DNA of 64,000 nucleotides from Halomonas cerina (GTDB lineage: Bacteria; Pseudomonadota; Gammaproteobacteria; Pseudomonadales; Halomonadaceae): contig NZ_JACHXP010000001.1 in NCBI RefSeq assembly GCF_014192215.1, positions 372,001 through 436,000 of the forward strand, given 5' to 3'. A program made the position numbers and the translations under genes. Positions within the stretch are counted from its first letter, which is position 1; every line of letters starts with the position of its first letter. This document shows positions 1 to 7,322 of the stretch, piece by piece. The notes below the pieces were generated by a model, which saw nothing but the letters and a program-made list of their open reading frames with translations, was not told where the DNA came from and did no database searches.

Positions 1-421
1 GCTCCATGGCTTGGGCCTCGAGGCGTTCCTCGGTACGGGTCAGGTGGCCGGAGAGGGCCGACTCACGCTGTTCGGCGTCTTCGGCATGGCGTGCCGCCTC
101 GGCGGCCTGGTCCCGTGATTCGGCCACCTTGTCGTCGGCCTCGCGGCGATAGTGGGCGAGGGCCTCGTTGGCGGCTTCCTGGGCCTGCTGCCACAGGGTT
201 TCGGCCAGTTCCTGTAATGCGACCGGCATGCCGCGGGGCGGCGGGACATCGCGGTTTTCCTGGCGACGGGTCCGCCATTCCCGCAGATGCTCGCTGATGG
301 TGGTGAAGCTGCCGGTGCCCAACACCTCGCGGATCTTCTGCACGCTGGGGGTATCGCCCTGGGACAGCAGGGCATCAATGGCCCGCTGAACATCCTCGTA
401 TTGCACACCGCTGCGTGCCAT
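1..421 (-). CDS. KfrA-like N-terminal DNA-binding protein (partial, 3' end outside window)
   Basis: The reading frame opens at the ATG complementary to 419-421 and runs off the left edge of the window, so only about 140 N-terminal residues are visible. Residues 1-60 fit the KfrA N-terminal DNA-binding domain pattern: an opening GVQYEDV, then a helix, then VQKIREVLGTGSFTTISEHL, ending in a conserved Trp (LREW). From about residue 85 the sequence is rich in Ala, Glu, Arg and Gln and looks like a long alpha-helical coiled coil, as in plasmid KfrA. KfrA proteins are known as autoregulated DNA-binding coiled-coil proteins. The gene diverges from the tyrosine recombinase, and AT-rich inverted repeats lie between the two. 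A role in regulating that recombinase is inference. Confidence 0.75.
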   Translation of the reverse strand, partial: MARSGVQYEDVQRAIDALLSQGDTPSVQKIREVLGTGSFTTISEHLREWRTRRQENRDVPPPRGMPVALQELAETLWQQAQEAANEALAHYRREADDKVAESRDQAAEAARHAEDAEQRESALSGHLTRTEERLEAQAME

Positions 422-501
422 CTCGTCTCCTTGTCTGTCGGACCTGACCGGGCTTGGGCAGGGTCTGGCGAAGCTTACCCGGCGGCGGAGTAGAGATAAA
501 G

Positions 502-534
502 GTTATTACATAAAACGTAATACGTAATTTACAT
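502..534. promoter_or_regulatory. AT-rich operator-like inverted repeats between kfrA-like gene and recombinase
   Basis: In a GC-rich genome this short AT-rich block holds repeated ACGTAA/TTACGT-type half sites. One imperfect inverted repeat pairs GTTATTACAT (502-511) with ACGTAATAC (515-523). A second pairs ACGTAA (522-527) with TTACAT (529-534). Two overlapping palindromes between divergent genes, one encoding a DNA-binding protein, fit an autoregulatory operator. A possible -35/-10 for the recombinase (TTTACA at 528-533, TAAAAT at 549-554) has a short 15-bp spacer, so the promoter itself is uncertain. Confidence 0.45.
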
Positions 535-606
535 TATCTTTCTTGGACTAAAATCAAGATTACGCGGCTTATCTTGCTTTTATTGCCAGGAAACCCGGAT
601 ACTGAC

Positions 607-669
607 GAGCAAGGAGCAAGGAGCAAGGAGCAAGGAGCAAGGAGCAAGGAGCAAGGAGCAAGGAGCAAG
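607..669 (+). repeat. Nine tandem copies of the 7-mer GAGCAAG in the recombinase leader
   Basis: Nine uninterrupted copies of GAGCAAG occupy 607-669, followed by a degenerate GGAGAAG just before the ATG at 679. Each unit read in phase contains AAGGAG, an ideal Shine-Dalgarno core, so the leader presents about nine consecutive ribosome-binding cores. The unit length of 7 is not a multiple of 3, which argues that the array is outside the coding sequence. Confidence 0.95.
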
Positions 670-678
670 GGAGAAGAG

Positions 679-1884
679 ATGGATAGTGAAGCGAGGCAGG
701 CGACGCCCGGTGAGACGGTGAGTGTGATATCGGCCGTACGCGAGCGACGTGCGCAGCCGCCGGAAGAGCCGGCAGGCCTTCACATCACCGCCGGCAGCGA
801 TGCCGAGGCGGTGGCGCAGTGGCTCGCCGAGTATCGTGCCAGCCCGCATACCCAGCGGGCCTATCGCCGCGAGGCGGAGCGATTGTTGCTGTGGCTGGCG
901 GATCAGAAGATGACACTGACTGCGCTGCGCCGGGACCACCTCGATGCTTTCGAGGCCTTTCTCGGCGACCCGCGCCCGCGGGAGCGCTGGGTCGGCCCGA
1001 CGCGCCCTCGTCATGACCCGCGCTGGCGGCCCTTCCGCGGCCCGCTGTCGCCGGCCAGCCGCCGGCAGAGCCTGGTGATCTTGCAGGGACTCTGCGCCTG
1101 GCTGGTCGAGGCGGGCTGGCTTGGCCACAACCCCTTTCGGCTGATGCGCGACAAGCGCCGCCGCCTGGACAACCGGCAGGGCAGGGTGGAGCGCTATCTG
1201 GAAAAACCGCTGTGGGACTGGCTATGGCGCTGGCTGACACGCGCGCCTGCCGCCGAGGCCACGTCCCGAGAGCGCTTCGAAGCCAGGCGACGGTGTCTGG
1301 CGTTCGGCTTCGCCTATCTGCTGGCTCCCCGGATCGGCGAGATGGCCGCGGCCCGCATGAACGACTTCCATCGGCGCGAGGGTCGCTGGTGGTGGGCGGT
1401 GGTAGGGAAGGGCGGCAAGGCGGCGAGCATTCCGGTACCGCCGGACATGCTGCGCCTGCTTGGCGAGTGGCGAGGCCATCTCGGCCTCGCTCCCGAGCCC
1501 GGCCCGGACGAGACCACGCCGCTGCTGCGGGGGCTGGACGGTCGCCGCGGCCTGGGCGAGAACCGCCTGTACCGGCTGATCCGCGCGACCTTCGACGCGG
1601 CCGCCACGGACCTGGAGGCGACACCGGGTGCCAAGGCAGTCCGGGAGGTCAGCCTGCTGCGCCGGGCCACACCGCACTGGCTGCGCCATACGGCGCTCAC
1701 CCACCAGGCCCAGGCGGGGGTCGAGCTGCGTTACCTGGCCGAGACCGCGCGCCATTCACGGCTCGATACCACCAGCCGCTACCTGCATGCCGAGGAGGCG
1801 GAATGGCATCGCCAGCAGTCATGGCATGGCTTGGACACCGACGCCAGGCAAGGGGCGGACGACGGTCGGGGTCAACCGGTATAA
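679..1884 (+). CDS. Tyrosine recombinase / site-specific integrase
   Basis: 401-residue site-specific recombinase of the phage-integrase (tyrosine) family. An N-terminal SAM-like core-binding region is followed by a catalytic domain with Arg218 (APRIGEM), His333-x-x-Arg336 (HWLRHT) and nucleophile Tyr368 (SRYLH); the catalytic residues I looked for are present, so it should be active. I chose the ATG at 679 because it follows the Shine-Dalgarno array directly. The frame extends upstream to a TTG at 574, but that start has no ribosome-binding site and would require translating a 7-bp array. The stop lies inside the TATAAT of the downstream sufE promoter. There are no phage genes or tRNA beside it, so it looks like a resident chromosomal recombinase rather than part of a prophage; its target site is unknown. 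Confidence 0.88.
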   Translation: MDSEARQATPGETVSVISAVRERRAQPPEEPAGLHITAGSDAEAVAQWLAEYRASPHTQRAYRREAERLLLWLADQKMTLTALRRDHLDAFEAFLGDPRPRERWVGPTRPRHDPRWRPFRGPLSPASRRQSLVILQGLCAWLVEAGWLGHNPFRLMRDKRRRLDNRQGRVERYLEKPLWDWLWRWLTRAPAAEATSRERFEARRRCLAFGFAYLLAPRIGEMAAARMNDFHRREGRWWWAVVGKGGKAASIPVPPDMLRLLGEWRGHLGLAPEPGPDETTPLLRGLDGRRGLGENRLYRLIRATFDAAATDLEATPGAKAVREVSLLRRATPHWLRHTALTHQAQAGVELRYLAETARHSRLDTTSRYLHAEEAEWHRQQSWHGLDTDARQGADDGRGQPV

Positions 1885-1885
1885 T
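1880..1885 (+). promoter_or_regulatory. TATAAT -10 element upstream of sufE
   Basis: A perfect TATAAT overlaps the stop codon of the recombinase and lies 25 bp before the sufE start. No good -35 hexamer is seen at 16-18 bp, so this is a -10 candidate only. Confidence 0.4.
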
Positions 1886-1910
1886 GGCGTTAACACATCG
1901 AGGAGTGCCT

Positions 1911-2342
1911 ATGACCACCGAGACCACCGCCGAGCAGGCCCAGCAGGAACTCCTGGAGGAGTTCGAGCTGTTCGACAACTGGATGGACCGCTACCAGTAC
2001 ATCATCGACCTGGGCAAGCAACTGCCGACCTTCCCCGAGGACTGGAAGACCGATGAGCGCAAGATCCAGGGCTGCCAGTCCAATGTCTGGATGCACCATC
2101 GCCGCGAGGGCGAGCGCCTGCACTTCCAGGCAATCTCCGACGCTGCCATCGTCTCGGGGCTGATCGCCGTGCTGATGCGCATCTACAACGATCGCCGGCC
2201 TGAGGACATCCGCGCCACCAGCCCGCACTTCCTCAAGGACCTGGGGCTCGACAAGCACCTGTCGCCGACCCGCAGCAACGGCCTGAATGCCATGCTGGAG
2301 CGGATCTACCGGGTGGCCGAGCAGGAGGCGGCCTCGGCCTGA
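1911..2342 (+). CDS. sufE: SufE family sulfur acceptor protein
   Basis: 143-residue SufE/CsdE-type protein. SufE accepts persulfide sulfur from a cysteine desulfurase (SufS or CsdA) and passes it on for Fe-S cluster assembly in the cytoplasm. The active-site cysteine sits in KIQGCQSNVW around residue 55, the conserved SufE loop, and the length is typical. GAGG lies 9 bp before the ATG. No desulfurase gene is next to it here, so whether it works with a Suf or Csd desulfurase cannot be told from the window. Its 3' end overlaps the convergent ribbon-helix-helix gene by 37 bp. Confidence 0.92.
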   Translation: MTTETTAEQAQQELLEEFELFDNWMDRYQYIIDLGKQLPTFPEDWKTDERKIQGCQSNVWMHHRREGERLHFQAISDAAIVSGLIAVLMRIYNDRRPEDIRATSPHFLKDLGLDKHLSPTRSNGLNAMLERIYRVAEQEAASA

Positions 2343-2713
2343 CGGGCGGCCGTCGCCGTTCCGGCCGGGCGATAGTGGCGCTCCCGCGCGAGGATGGCAT
2401 CGGCATCCAGGGCGGCGAGGGAGGCCTCCTGCCGGGTCGGCACCTCTCCCGCCAGCTGCAGAGCGAGATAGCGGCCACAGCAGACACGCAGGAAGGACGC
2501 GAAGTTGTCGACATCGCGTCCCGACTCGTCCCACTCACGAGAGAGCTGGGCGATGAGTTGGCTCACGCTCAGCCGGTCGCGGCGGCCAATTTCCTCGAGC
2601 ACGCTCCAGAAGAATCTCTCCAGGCGTACACTGGTGCAGACGCCGTCCAGGCGCATAGAGCGGGTCTGCGACTCCCACAAGGCAGGGTCGGCGCCGCTGA
2701 AAAGCTTGCACAT
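2306..2713 (-). CDS. Ribbon-helix-helix domain protein
   Basis: 135-residue protein with the DGVCTSVRLERFFW signature of the small ribbon-helix-helix domain family (RHH_4 type), around residues 20-65. That fold binds DNA as a dimer, so a transcription-factor role is likely but the target is unknown. The C-terminal third is Ala/Arg rich and low in complexity. I start at MCKLF; a longer frame upstream to about 2857 exists but is basic, unstructured sequence. It overlaps the end of sufE on the opposite strand. Confidence 0.72.
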   Translation of the reverse strand: MCKLFSGADPALWESQTRSMRLDGVCTSVRLERFFWSVLEEIGRRDRLSVSQLIAQLSREWDESGRDVDNFASFLRVCCGRYLALQLAGEVPTRQEASLAALDADAILARERHYRPAGTATAARQAEAASCSATR

Positions 2714-2805
2714 GGTCCCGGTCTCCTTGACGGCATGGCGGTACCGCCGCATGAAGTGCCAGACGACAGCATGCCGCCTGGCGAGGGGATCGGCAAGTCG
2801 CCGCC

Positions 2806-3390
2806 TCAGGCGTGGCTGATACGCGTCCCGAGCAGGTCGAGATACTGGGCCAGCCACGCCGGGTGCGCCGGCCAGGCCGGGGCGGTGACCAGGTTCCCGT
2901 CGGTCACCGCATCTTCCACGGCGATATCGGCATAATGGCCACCGGCGAGCTCCACCTCGGGACGACAGGCCGGATAGGCCGAACAGCGCCGACCCTCGAG
3001 CACCTTGGCGGCGGCGAGCAGTTGGGCACCGTGGCAGACGGCCGCCACGGGCTTGTCCGCCTCGAAAAAGTGCCGAACGATCTCGATTACCCGGGCGTCG
3101 AGACGCAGGTATTCCGGTGCCCGCCCCCCGGGAATCACCAGCCCGTCATAGGCCGCCGGATCGACCTCCTCGAAGCTGGCATTGAGCGTGAAACGGTGTC
3201 CCGGTTTTTCGGTGTAAGTCTGGTCCCCCTCGAAGTCATGGATCGCCGTGGCCACGCTGTCGCCGGCGCGCTTGTCGGGACAGACCACGTCGACGCGATG
3301 GCCGACGGCCTTGAGGGCCTGAAAGGGGACCATGGTCTCGTAGTCCTCGACGTAGTCGCCGCACAGCATCAGGATTCGCTTACCGGACAT
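2806..3390 (-). CDS. DJ-1/PfpI family protein
   Basis: 194-residue class I glutamine-amidotransferase-like protein of the DJ-1/PfpI/ThiJ superfamily. The nucleophile elbow is Cys119-His120 in AAVCHGAQ, and [12 protein letters not shown] carries the conserved Gly-rich turn with Glu. Family members act as deglycases, proteases or stress chaperones; the exact activity here cannot be assigned. I start at MSGKR because GAGGAG lies 7 bp upstream; an in-frame ATG 15 bp earlier overlaps that ribosome-binding site. It is on the same strand as yidD, 86 bp away. Confidence 0.88.
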   Translation of the reverse strand: MSGKRILMLCGDYVEDYETMVPFQALKAVGHRVDVVCPDKRAGDSVATAIHDFEGDQTYTEKPGHRFTLNASFEEVDPAAYDGLVIPGGRAPEYLRLDARVIEIVRHFFEADKPVAAVCHGAQLLAAAKVLEGRRCSAYPACRPEVELAGGHYADIAVEDAVTDGNLVTAPAWPAHPAWLAQYLDLLGTRISHA

Positions 3391-3476
3391 GGCGTTACTC
3401 CTCATCGTTAGCGTTGGGGTGGGATGTCCGGCAGCAGTGTGGCATAGGCAGGCCAGGAACAGGTGGTAGCCCGCTA

Positions 3477-3821
3477 CTACAGGGGATCGCGTCGGGAGTC
3501 AGCGTCGCGGTCGTGAGCGGGGCAGTAGCGAAACCGCTCGTCGAGGTCCGGGTCCTCCCGACACAGGGTCTCGCTGGGACCGCCCGGTACCGGGTCGATC
3601 CCACCCTCGCGGCCGGGGTGACAGCGCGTGATGCGTCGCACGGCCAACCAGGTTCCACGGACGGGGCCGTGGACGCGGAGCGCTTCCAGGGTATAACTCG
3701 AGCAGCTCGGCCAGAAGCGACAGCGCGGGCCGAGCAGGGGGCTCAGGGTCAGCTGGTAGAGCCTGATCAGGCTGATCATCGCCAGGACCAGGGCGTGTCG
3801 CAGGAGAGCAGGGCCGCGCAT
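3477..3821 (-). CDS. yidD: Membrane protein insertion efficiency factor YidD
   Basis: 114-residue YidD. It carries the family motif [20 protein letters not shown] near residue 20, then [12 protein letters not shown] and a conserved Cys in RITRCHPG. YidD is a small amphipathic inner-membrane protein that helps YidC-dependent insertion and is usually found beside rpmH-rnpA-yidC. Here it instead lies 3 bp after hisI in a zur-hisI-yidD run, away from that usual place. The C-terminal tail after GREGG is longer and more acidic than the core family. Confidence 0.9.
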   Translation of the reverse strand: MRGPALLRHALVLAMISLIRLYQLTLSPLLGPRCRFWPSCSSYTLEALRVHGPVRGTWLAVRRITRCHPGREGGIDPVPGGPSETLCREDPDLDERFRYCPAHDRDADSRRDPL

Positions 3822-3824
3822 GGT

Positions 3825-4265
3825 TCAGCGCGGGCCGTAGAGGGTGGCAGGGTCGATCAGCGGGGCGCTGGTCACCCGCGCCTGATCGCCTTCCAGGGCC
3901 ACGTAGAAGCAGCTACGCCGGCCACTGTGGCAAGCGGGCCCCGTCTGGTCGACCTGCAGCAGCAGGGTATCGCCGTCACAGTCCAGGGCCGCGCCCTGGA
4001 GGCGCTGCTGCTGGCCGGAGCGTTCGCCTTTGCGCCATAGCGTGCCACGCGAACGCGACCAGTAGCAGACCCGGCCGGTGCGCAGGGTCTCCTCCAGGGC
4101 CTCGCGGTTCATCCAGGCCATCATTAGCACCTCGCCGCTGTCGTGCTGCTGGGCGATGGCCGGAATCAGGCCATCGGCATTGAAGCGGATGGCGTCGAGG
4201 ATCTCGGGCAGGGGTCGACGGGTCTCGACGGCGGCGGTTTCCAGCGTCTTGAAGGTGTCGTGCAT
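3825..4265 (-). CDS. hisI: Phosphoribosyl-AMP cyclohydrolase
   Basis: 146-residue HisI, which opens the adenine ring of phosphoribosyl-AMP in the third step of histidine biosynthesis (cytoplasm). The metal-binding DCDGD motif, the CHSGRRSCFY motif with the Zn cysteines and the VLMMAWMN segment are all present. The HisE pyrophosphohydrolase domain is absent, so this is the single-domain form. It follows zur by 19 bp and precedes yidD by 3 bp, so the three are probably co-transcribed. A linkage of a Zn-requiring enzyme to the Zn regulator is suggestive but unproven. Confidence 0.93.
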   Translation of the reverse strand: MHDTFKTLETAAVETRRPLPEILDAIRFNADGLIPAIAQQHDSGEVLMMAWMNREALEETLRTGRVCYWSRSRGTLWRKGERSGQQQRLQGAALDCDGDTLLLQVDQTGPACHSGRRSCFYVALEGDQARVTSAPLIDPATLYGPR

Positions 4266-4284
4266 GGCAGTTCCTGGCAAAAGG

Positions 4285-4746
4285 TCAGGACCCGGTCGCC
4301 TCATGGCCCCGGCAGCTGTCGCAGCGCCCCAGCAGTTCGATGGTCTGACGCTGCACGGCGAAGCCGAGCTCACGGGCGCGGCGGGCGAGCTGTGCATTGA
4401 TGTCGTCCAGATGCAGCTCCTCGACGCGTCCACAGTCGCGACAGATCAGCAACTGGAAGCCGTGGGTGTGCTCTGGGCAGGGGCAGGCCACATAGGCGTT
4501 CAGTGACTCGATGCGATGCACGAGCCCCTGTTCGATCAAAAAGTCGAGTGCGCGATAGACGGTCGGCGGACGGGCCGCGGCATGCTCGGCCGCCAGGCGG
4601 TCCAGCAGGTCATAGGCCTTCAACCCGCCGCTCGCCTCGGCGATCATTTCCAGCACCCGCTGCCGAATGGGCGTGAAGCGCACGCCGCGTCGCTGGCACT
4701 GTCGCTCGGCCTGGTGGAGCAGGAGGCGGGAATCGGTCATGGGCAT
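4285..4746 (-). CDS. zur: Fur-family regulator, Zur type
   Basis: 153-residue Fur-family repressor. The winged-helix part (ARPPTVYRALDFLIEQGLVHR) is followed by ESLNAYVAC, typical of zinc uptake regulators rather than Fur or PerR. Structural zinc cysteine pairs are CRDC and CDSC, and a His-rich stretch PEHTHGF is present. The start is chosen at MPMTD (GAG 6 bp upstream); the internal ATG at 4740 is possible. Zur represses zinc-import genes when zinc is replete. No znuABC genes are in the window, so its targets lie elsewhere. Confidence 0.85.
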   Translation of the reverse strand: MPMTDSRLLLHQAERQCQRRGVRFTPIRQRVLEMIAEASGGLKAYDLLDRLAAEHAAARPPTVYRALDFLIEQGLVHRIESLNAYVACPCPEHTHGFQLLICRDCGRVEELHLDDINAQLARRARELGFAVQRQTIELLGRCDSCRGHEATGS

Positions 4747-4772
4747 GAGGGGCTCGGGGTGAGGCCTGTATT

Positions 4773-5762
4773 CTACGCGCCGGCCTGCTCTGGAGCCAGC
4801 GCGAGGCCGGTCTCGAGCTCGCTGTGACGCGCGAAGTGGTGTTGCGCGAAGGCCACGCGCTGGGCGGCATCCCGCGCCTCGGTCTGGCGCTCGACCAGGT
4901 CCAGGCGCGGCCGGAGTCCCTCGCCATTGGCCATCTGGATCGCCAGCCCCGGACGGGCATTGAGCTCGAGCAGCATGGGCCCATGGTCGCGGTCCAGCAC
5001 CATGTCGGTGCCGAGATAGCCAAGCCCGGTCATCTCGTAGCAATCCGCGGCCAGCAGCAGCAGCGTCTCCCAGCCGGCGATCTTCAAGCTGGCAAGCTCG
5101 TGGCCGGTATCCGGGTGGTCATGGCGAGTACGGTCGAACTGCACCCCACGGATGGCCGCCCCCGTGGCGATGTCGATGCCCACGCCGACCGCACCCTGGT
5201 GGAGGTTGGCCTTGCCATCCGAGGCGGCGGTGGAGAGACGCATCATGGCCATCACCGGGTAACCCTGAAAGACGATGACCCGGATATCCGGCACGCCCTC
5301 GTAAGTGTACTCGGCGAAGGTCGTATCGAAGTTGATCAGTCCCTCGATCAGCGCCACGTCCGGCGACCCTCCCAGGGAATAAAGGCCGGAGAGGATGTTG
5401 GAGACATGGCGCTCGACATCGCTCAGGGTCAGATGGAGCCCGCTGGGCTTGACGTACTGCCCCCCCTCGACGCGCTCGATGACCAGGATGCCCTTGCCGC
5501 CACTGCCCTTGGCCGGCTTGATCACGAAGCCCGCGTGGCCGTCGAGCATCTGACGGATGTGCTTGACCCCGAACTGGGTGGCCACCGTGCCGATCAAGGC
5601 CGGCGAGGTGATGCCATGCGCCTGGGCGAGCAGCTTGGTCTTCAGCTTGTCGTCCACCAGCGGATAGAGACGCCGGTTGTTGTAGCGGCCGATATAGCGG
5701 ATGTTGCGGCGGTTCATGCCGATGATGCCCTTGGCACGCAGCTTGCCGGGGGAACTCCACAT
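4773..5762 (-). CDS. RimK-like ATP-grasp ligase (alpha-L-glutamate ligase-like)
   Basis: 329-residue ATP-grasp enzyme of the RimK-related family found next to inactive-transglutaminase membrane proteins. The ATP-binding loop FVIKPAKGSGGKG is at about 80-92, and the metal-binding end of the fold is LLELNARPGL near residue 285. ATP-grasp ligases of this kind form amide bonds between a carboxylate and an amine, often adding Glu to a peptide. The substrate here is unknown. It starts 4 bp after the end of the 7TM protein, so it is translationally linked to it. See the cluster finding. Confidence 0.85.
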   Translation of the reverse strand: MWSSPGKLRAKGIIGMNRRNIRYIGRYNNRRLYPLVDDKLKTKLLAQAHGITSPALIGTVATQFGVKHIRQMLDGHAGFVIKPAKGSGGKGILVIERVEGGQYVKPSGLHLTLSDVERHVSNILSGLYSLGGSPDVALIEGLINFDTTFAEYTYEGVPDIRVIVFQGYPVMAMMRLSTAASDGKANLHQGAVGVGIDIATGAAIRGVQFDRTRHDHPDTGHELASLKIAGWETLLLLAADCYEMTGLGYLGTDMVLDRDHGPMLLELNARPGLAIQMANGEGLRPRLDLVERQTEARDAAQRVAFAQHHFARHSELETGLALAPEQAGA

Positions 5763-5766
5763 GGCG

Positions 5767-7281
5767 TCAGTCCTCTGTGACCGGTTTGAAGCGGCGCAGC
5801 TCGAGCAGGCGATAGCCGGTATAGTTGCCCAGCATCAGGATCACGGCCATCAGGATCAGCTGGATGCCCAGGAAGTTGAAGGTGAGATGACGGATCCAGG
5901 GATTGTTCATGGCCAGGTAGGCCAATACCGCGGTGAGCAGGCTACCGCCCCCTTGGATCAGCACCTCCTTGGGGCCTTCTTCCTCCCAGAGGATCGACAT
6001 CCGCTCGATGGTCCACGACAGGATGATCATCGGGAAAAAGGTGATGGTCAGCCCGGCATTGAGGCCGAAGCGATAGGAAAGCACCGAGAACACCGAAATG
6101 ATCGCGATGACCGTGATGATCACCGCCGTCACCCGGGCCACCAGCAACAGGTTCAGGTAGGAGAGGTAGTTACGGATCACCAGGCCCACGGCCACCACCA
6201 GCAAGAAGCCGATCAGCCCGGTGACCAGCGTGGTCTGGATGAAGGCCAGGGCGATCAGCACCGGCATGAAGGTGCCGGAGGTCTTGATGCCCACCAGCAC
6301 CCGCAGCAGGACCACCACCAGGGCACCGATGGGGATCAGCAGGATGGTCTGGAAGAGGGCCTGTTCCTCTAGGGGCAGACTGTGGATCGAGAAATTGAGC
6401 AGGGTGCCGGTGTCCTCGGCCAACTGGCGGCGCACGGCGGAGGCGGCCGGCTGGTTGCGACTGAGCATCGAGAAGGAGACCTGCGAGTTGCTGCCGCCCT
6501 GGACCTCCAGCACGGCCTGGCCGCCGGCCTCCCAGAGCAACAGGTTGTCGGGGCGACCCTGTTCGCCGGTAGCCGGGTTGAACAGCACCGACTCGCCGCT
6601 CTCGTCGAAGACCTGGATCCAGGAGGTCAGGCTCTGGCGCCGCCGTCCGTGCTCGAGCATCAGGCCGCTGACCTCGCGGGCCTGGATACCGGCCTGGTTG
6701 AGCAACCGCACGAGCAGGGGGACGCGATCGAATTGGGTCAGCAGCAGGCGGGCATTCTCGCCTTGACGTTCGTCACTGAAATCGCTGATCAGCCCCCGGG
6801 CGAAGGTGTAGGCGTCGGCGCTGCGTGACCAGGCCCGGTCGATCACCTGGGCGGCGGCCGTGTCATAAGGGCGCTCCCAGACGACATCCACAGGACTCGG
6901 TGGCGGTGGGGCCATGGCTGGACTGGCCTGGGGCGCGACCAGTACCTGAACGCTGTAGTAGAGTTGCTGGCTGCCGGAGGCATCGCGGATGGACCACTCG
7001 GCGCGGCGGCTGCCATTCTCGTTCAGGTAGGTCAGGCCGTAACCGGGCGAGGCGGTATGTTCGGTCAATACCCGGAAACCCTCCTGGCTCGATGGCAGGG
7101 CCATGTTGACCTTGGCCGGACCGCCATCGGCGCGAAAGTTCACCTGGGCTTCGATCTCCCAGACCTGACGCTGCTCTCCCGGAGTCCAGGGCACCTCGAA
7201 CTGGAGATGGCGATGGAGGGTCAAGGCGATGCCGGCGACCAGCAGGAGCGCGACGACCAGGTAGAAGGGCAGTCGTGACAT
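5767..7281 (-). CDS. Inactive transglutaminase domain fused to 7 TM helices
   Basis: 504-residue membrane protein. One N-terminal TM helix (about 5-22) leads to a periplasmic region of roughly 280 residues resembling a transglutaminase-like fold in which I see no catalytic Cys; the C-terminal 190 residues hold about seven hydrophobic helices. This is the architecture described as an inactive transglutaminase fused to 7TM, always linked to a RimK-like ligase and a retropepsin-like protease. It probably binds a peptide in the periplasm and signals or transports across the membrane; this is inference from the family. It is 41 bp from the protease gene and 4 bp from the ligase. Confidence 0.85.
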   Translation of the reverse strand: MSRLPFYLVVALLLVAGIALTLHRHLQFEVPWTPGEQRQVWEIEAQVNFRADGGPAKVNMALPSSQEGFRVLTEHTASPGYGLTYLNENGSRRAEWSIRDASGSQQLYYSVQVLVAPQASPAMAPPPPSPVDVVWERPYDTAAAQVIDRAWSRSADAYTFARGLISDFSDERQGENARLLLTQFDRVPLLVRLLNQAGIQAREVSGLMLEHGRRRQSLTSWIQVFDESGESVLFNPATGEQGRPDNLLLWEAGGQAVLEVQGGSNSQVSFSMLSRNQPAASAVRRQLAEDTGTLLNFSIHSLPLEEQALFQTILLIPIGALVVVLLRVLVGIKTSGTFMPVLIALAFIQTTLVTGLIGFLLVVAVGLVIRNYLSYLNLLLVARVTAVIITVIAIISVFSVLSYRFGLNAGLTITFFPMIILSWTIERMSILWEEEGPKEVLIQGGGSLLTAVLAYLAMNNPWIRHLTFNFLGIQLILMAVILMLGNYTGYRLLELRRFKPVTED

Positions 7282-7322
7282 GGGAAGATCCTTGGCGAAT
7301 CGGGAGGAGAAAGCGGCCAGGG

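Noticed and set aside
574..678. Longer recombinase starting at TTG 574
   Set aside because: It has no ribosome-binding site and would translate the 7-bp array into a low-complexity peptide; the ATG at 679 follows perfect Shine-Dalgarno cores.
1..2342. Prophage or integrative element at the left end
   Set aside because: A recombinase and a DNA-binding gene are present, but no phage structural genes, att repeats or tRNA are visible, and sufE follows directly. The left side is outside the window, so this is not fully excluded.
1212..2342. A 376-codon fusion frame reading into SufE
   Set aside because: The first part is an out-of-frame shadow of the recombinase; only the SufE part from 1911 is conserved.
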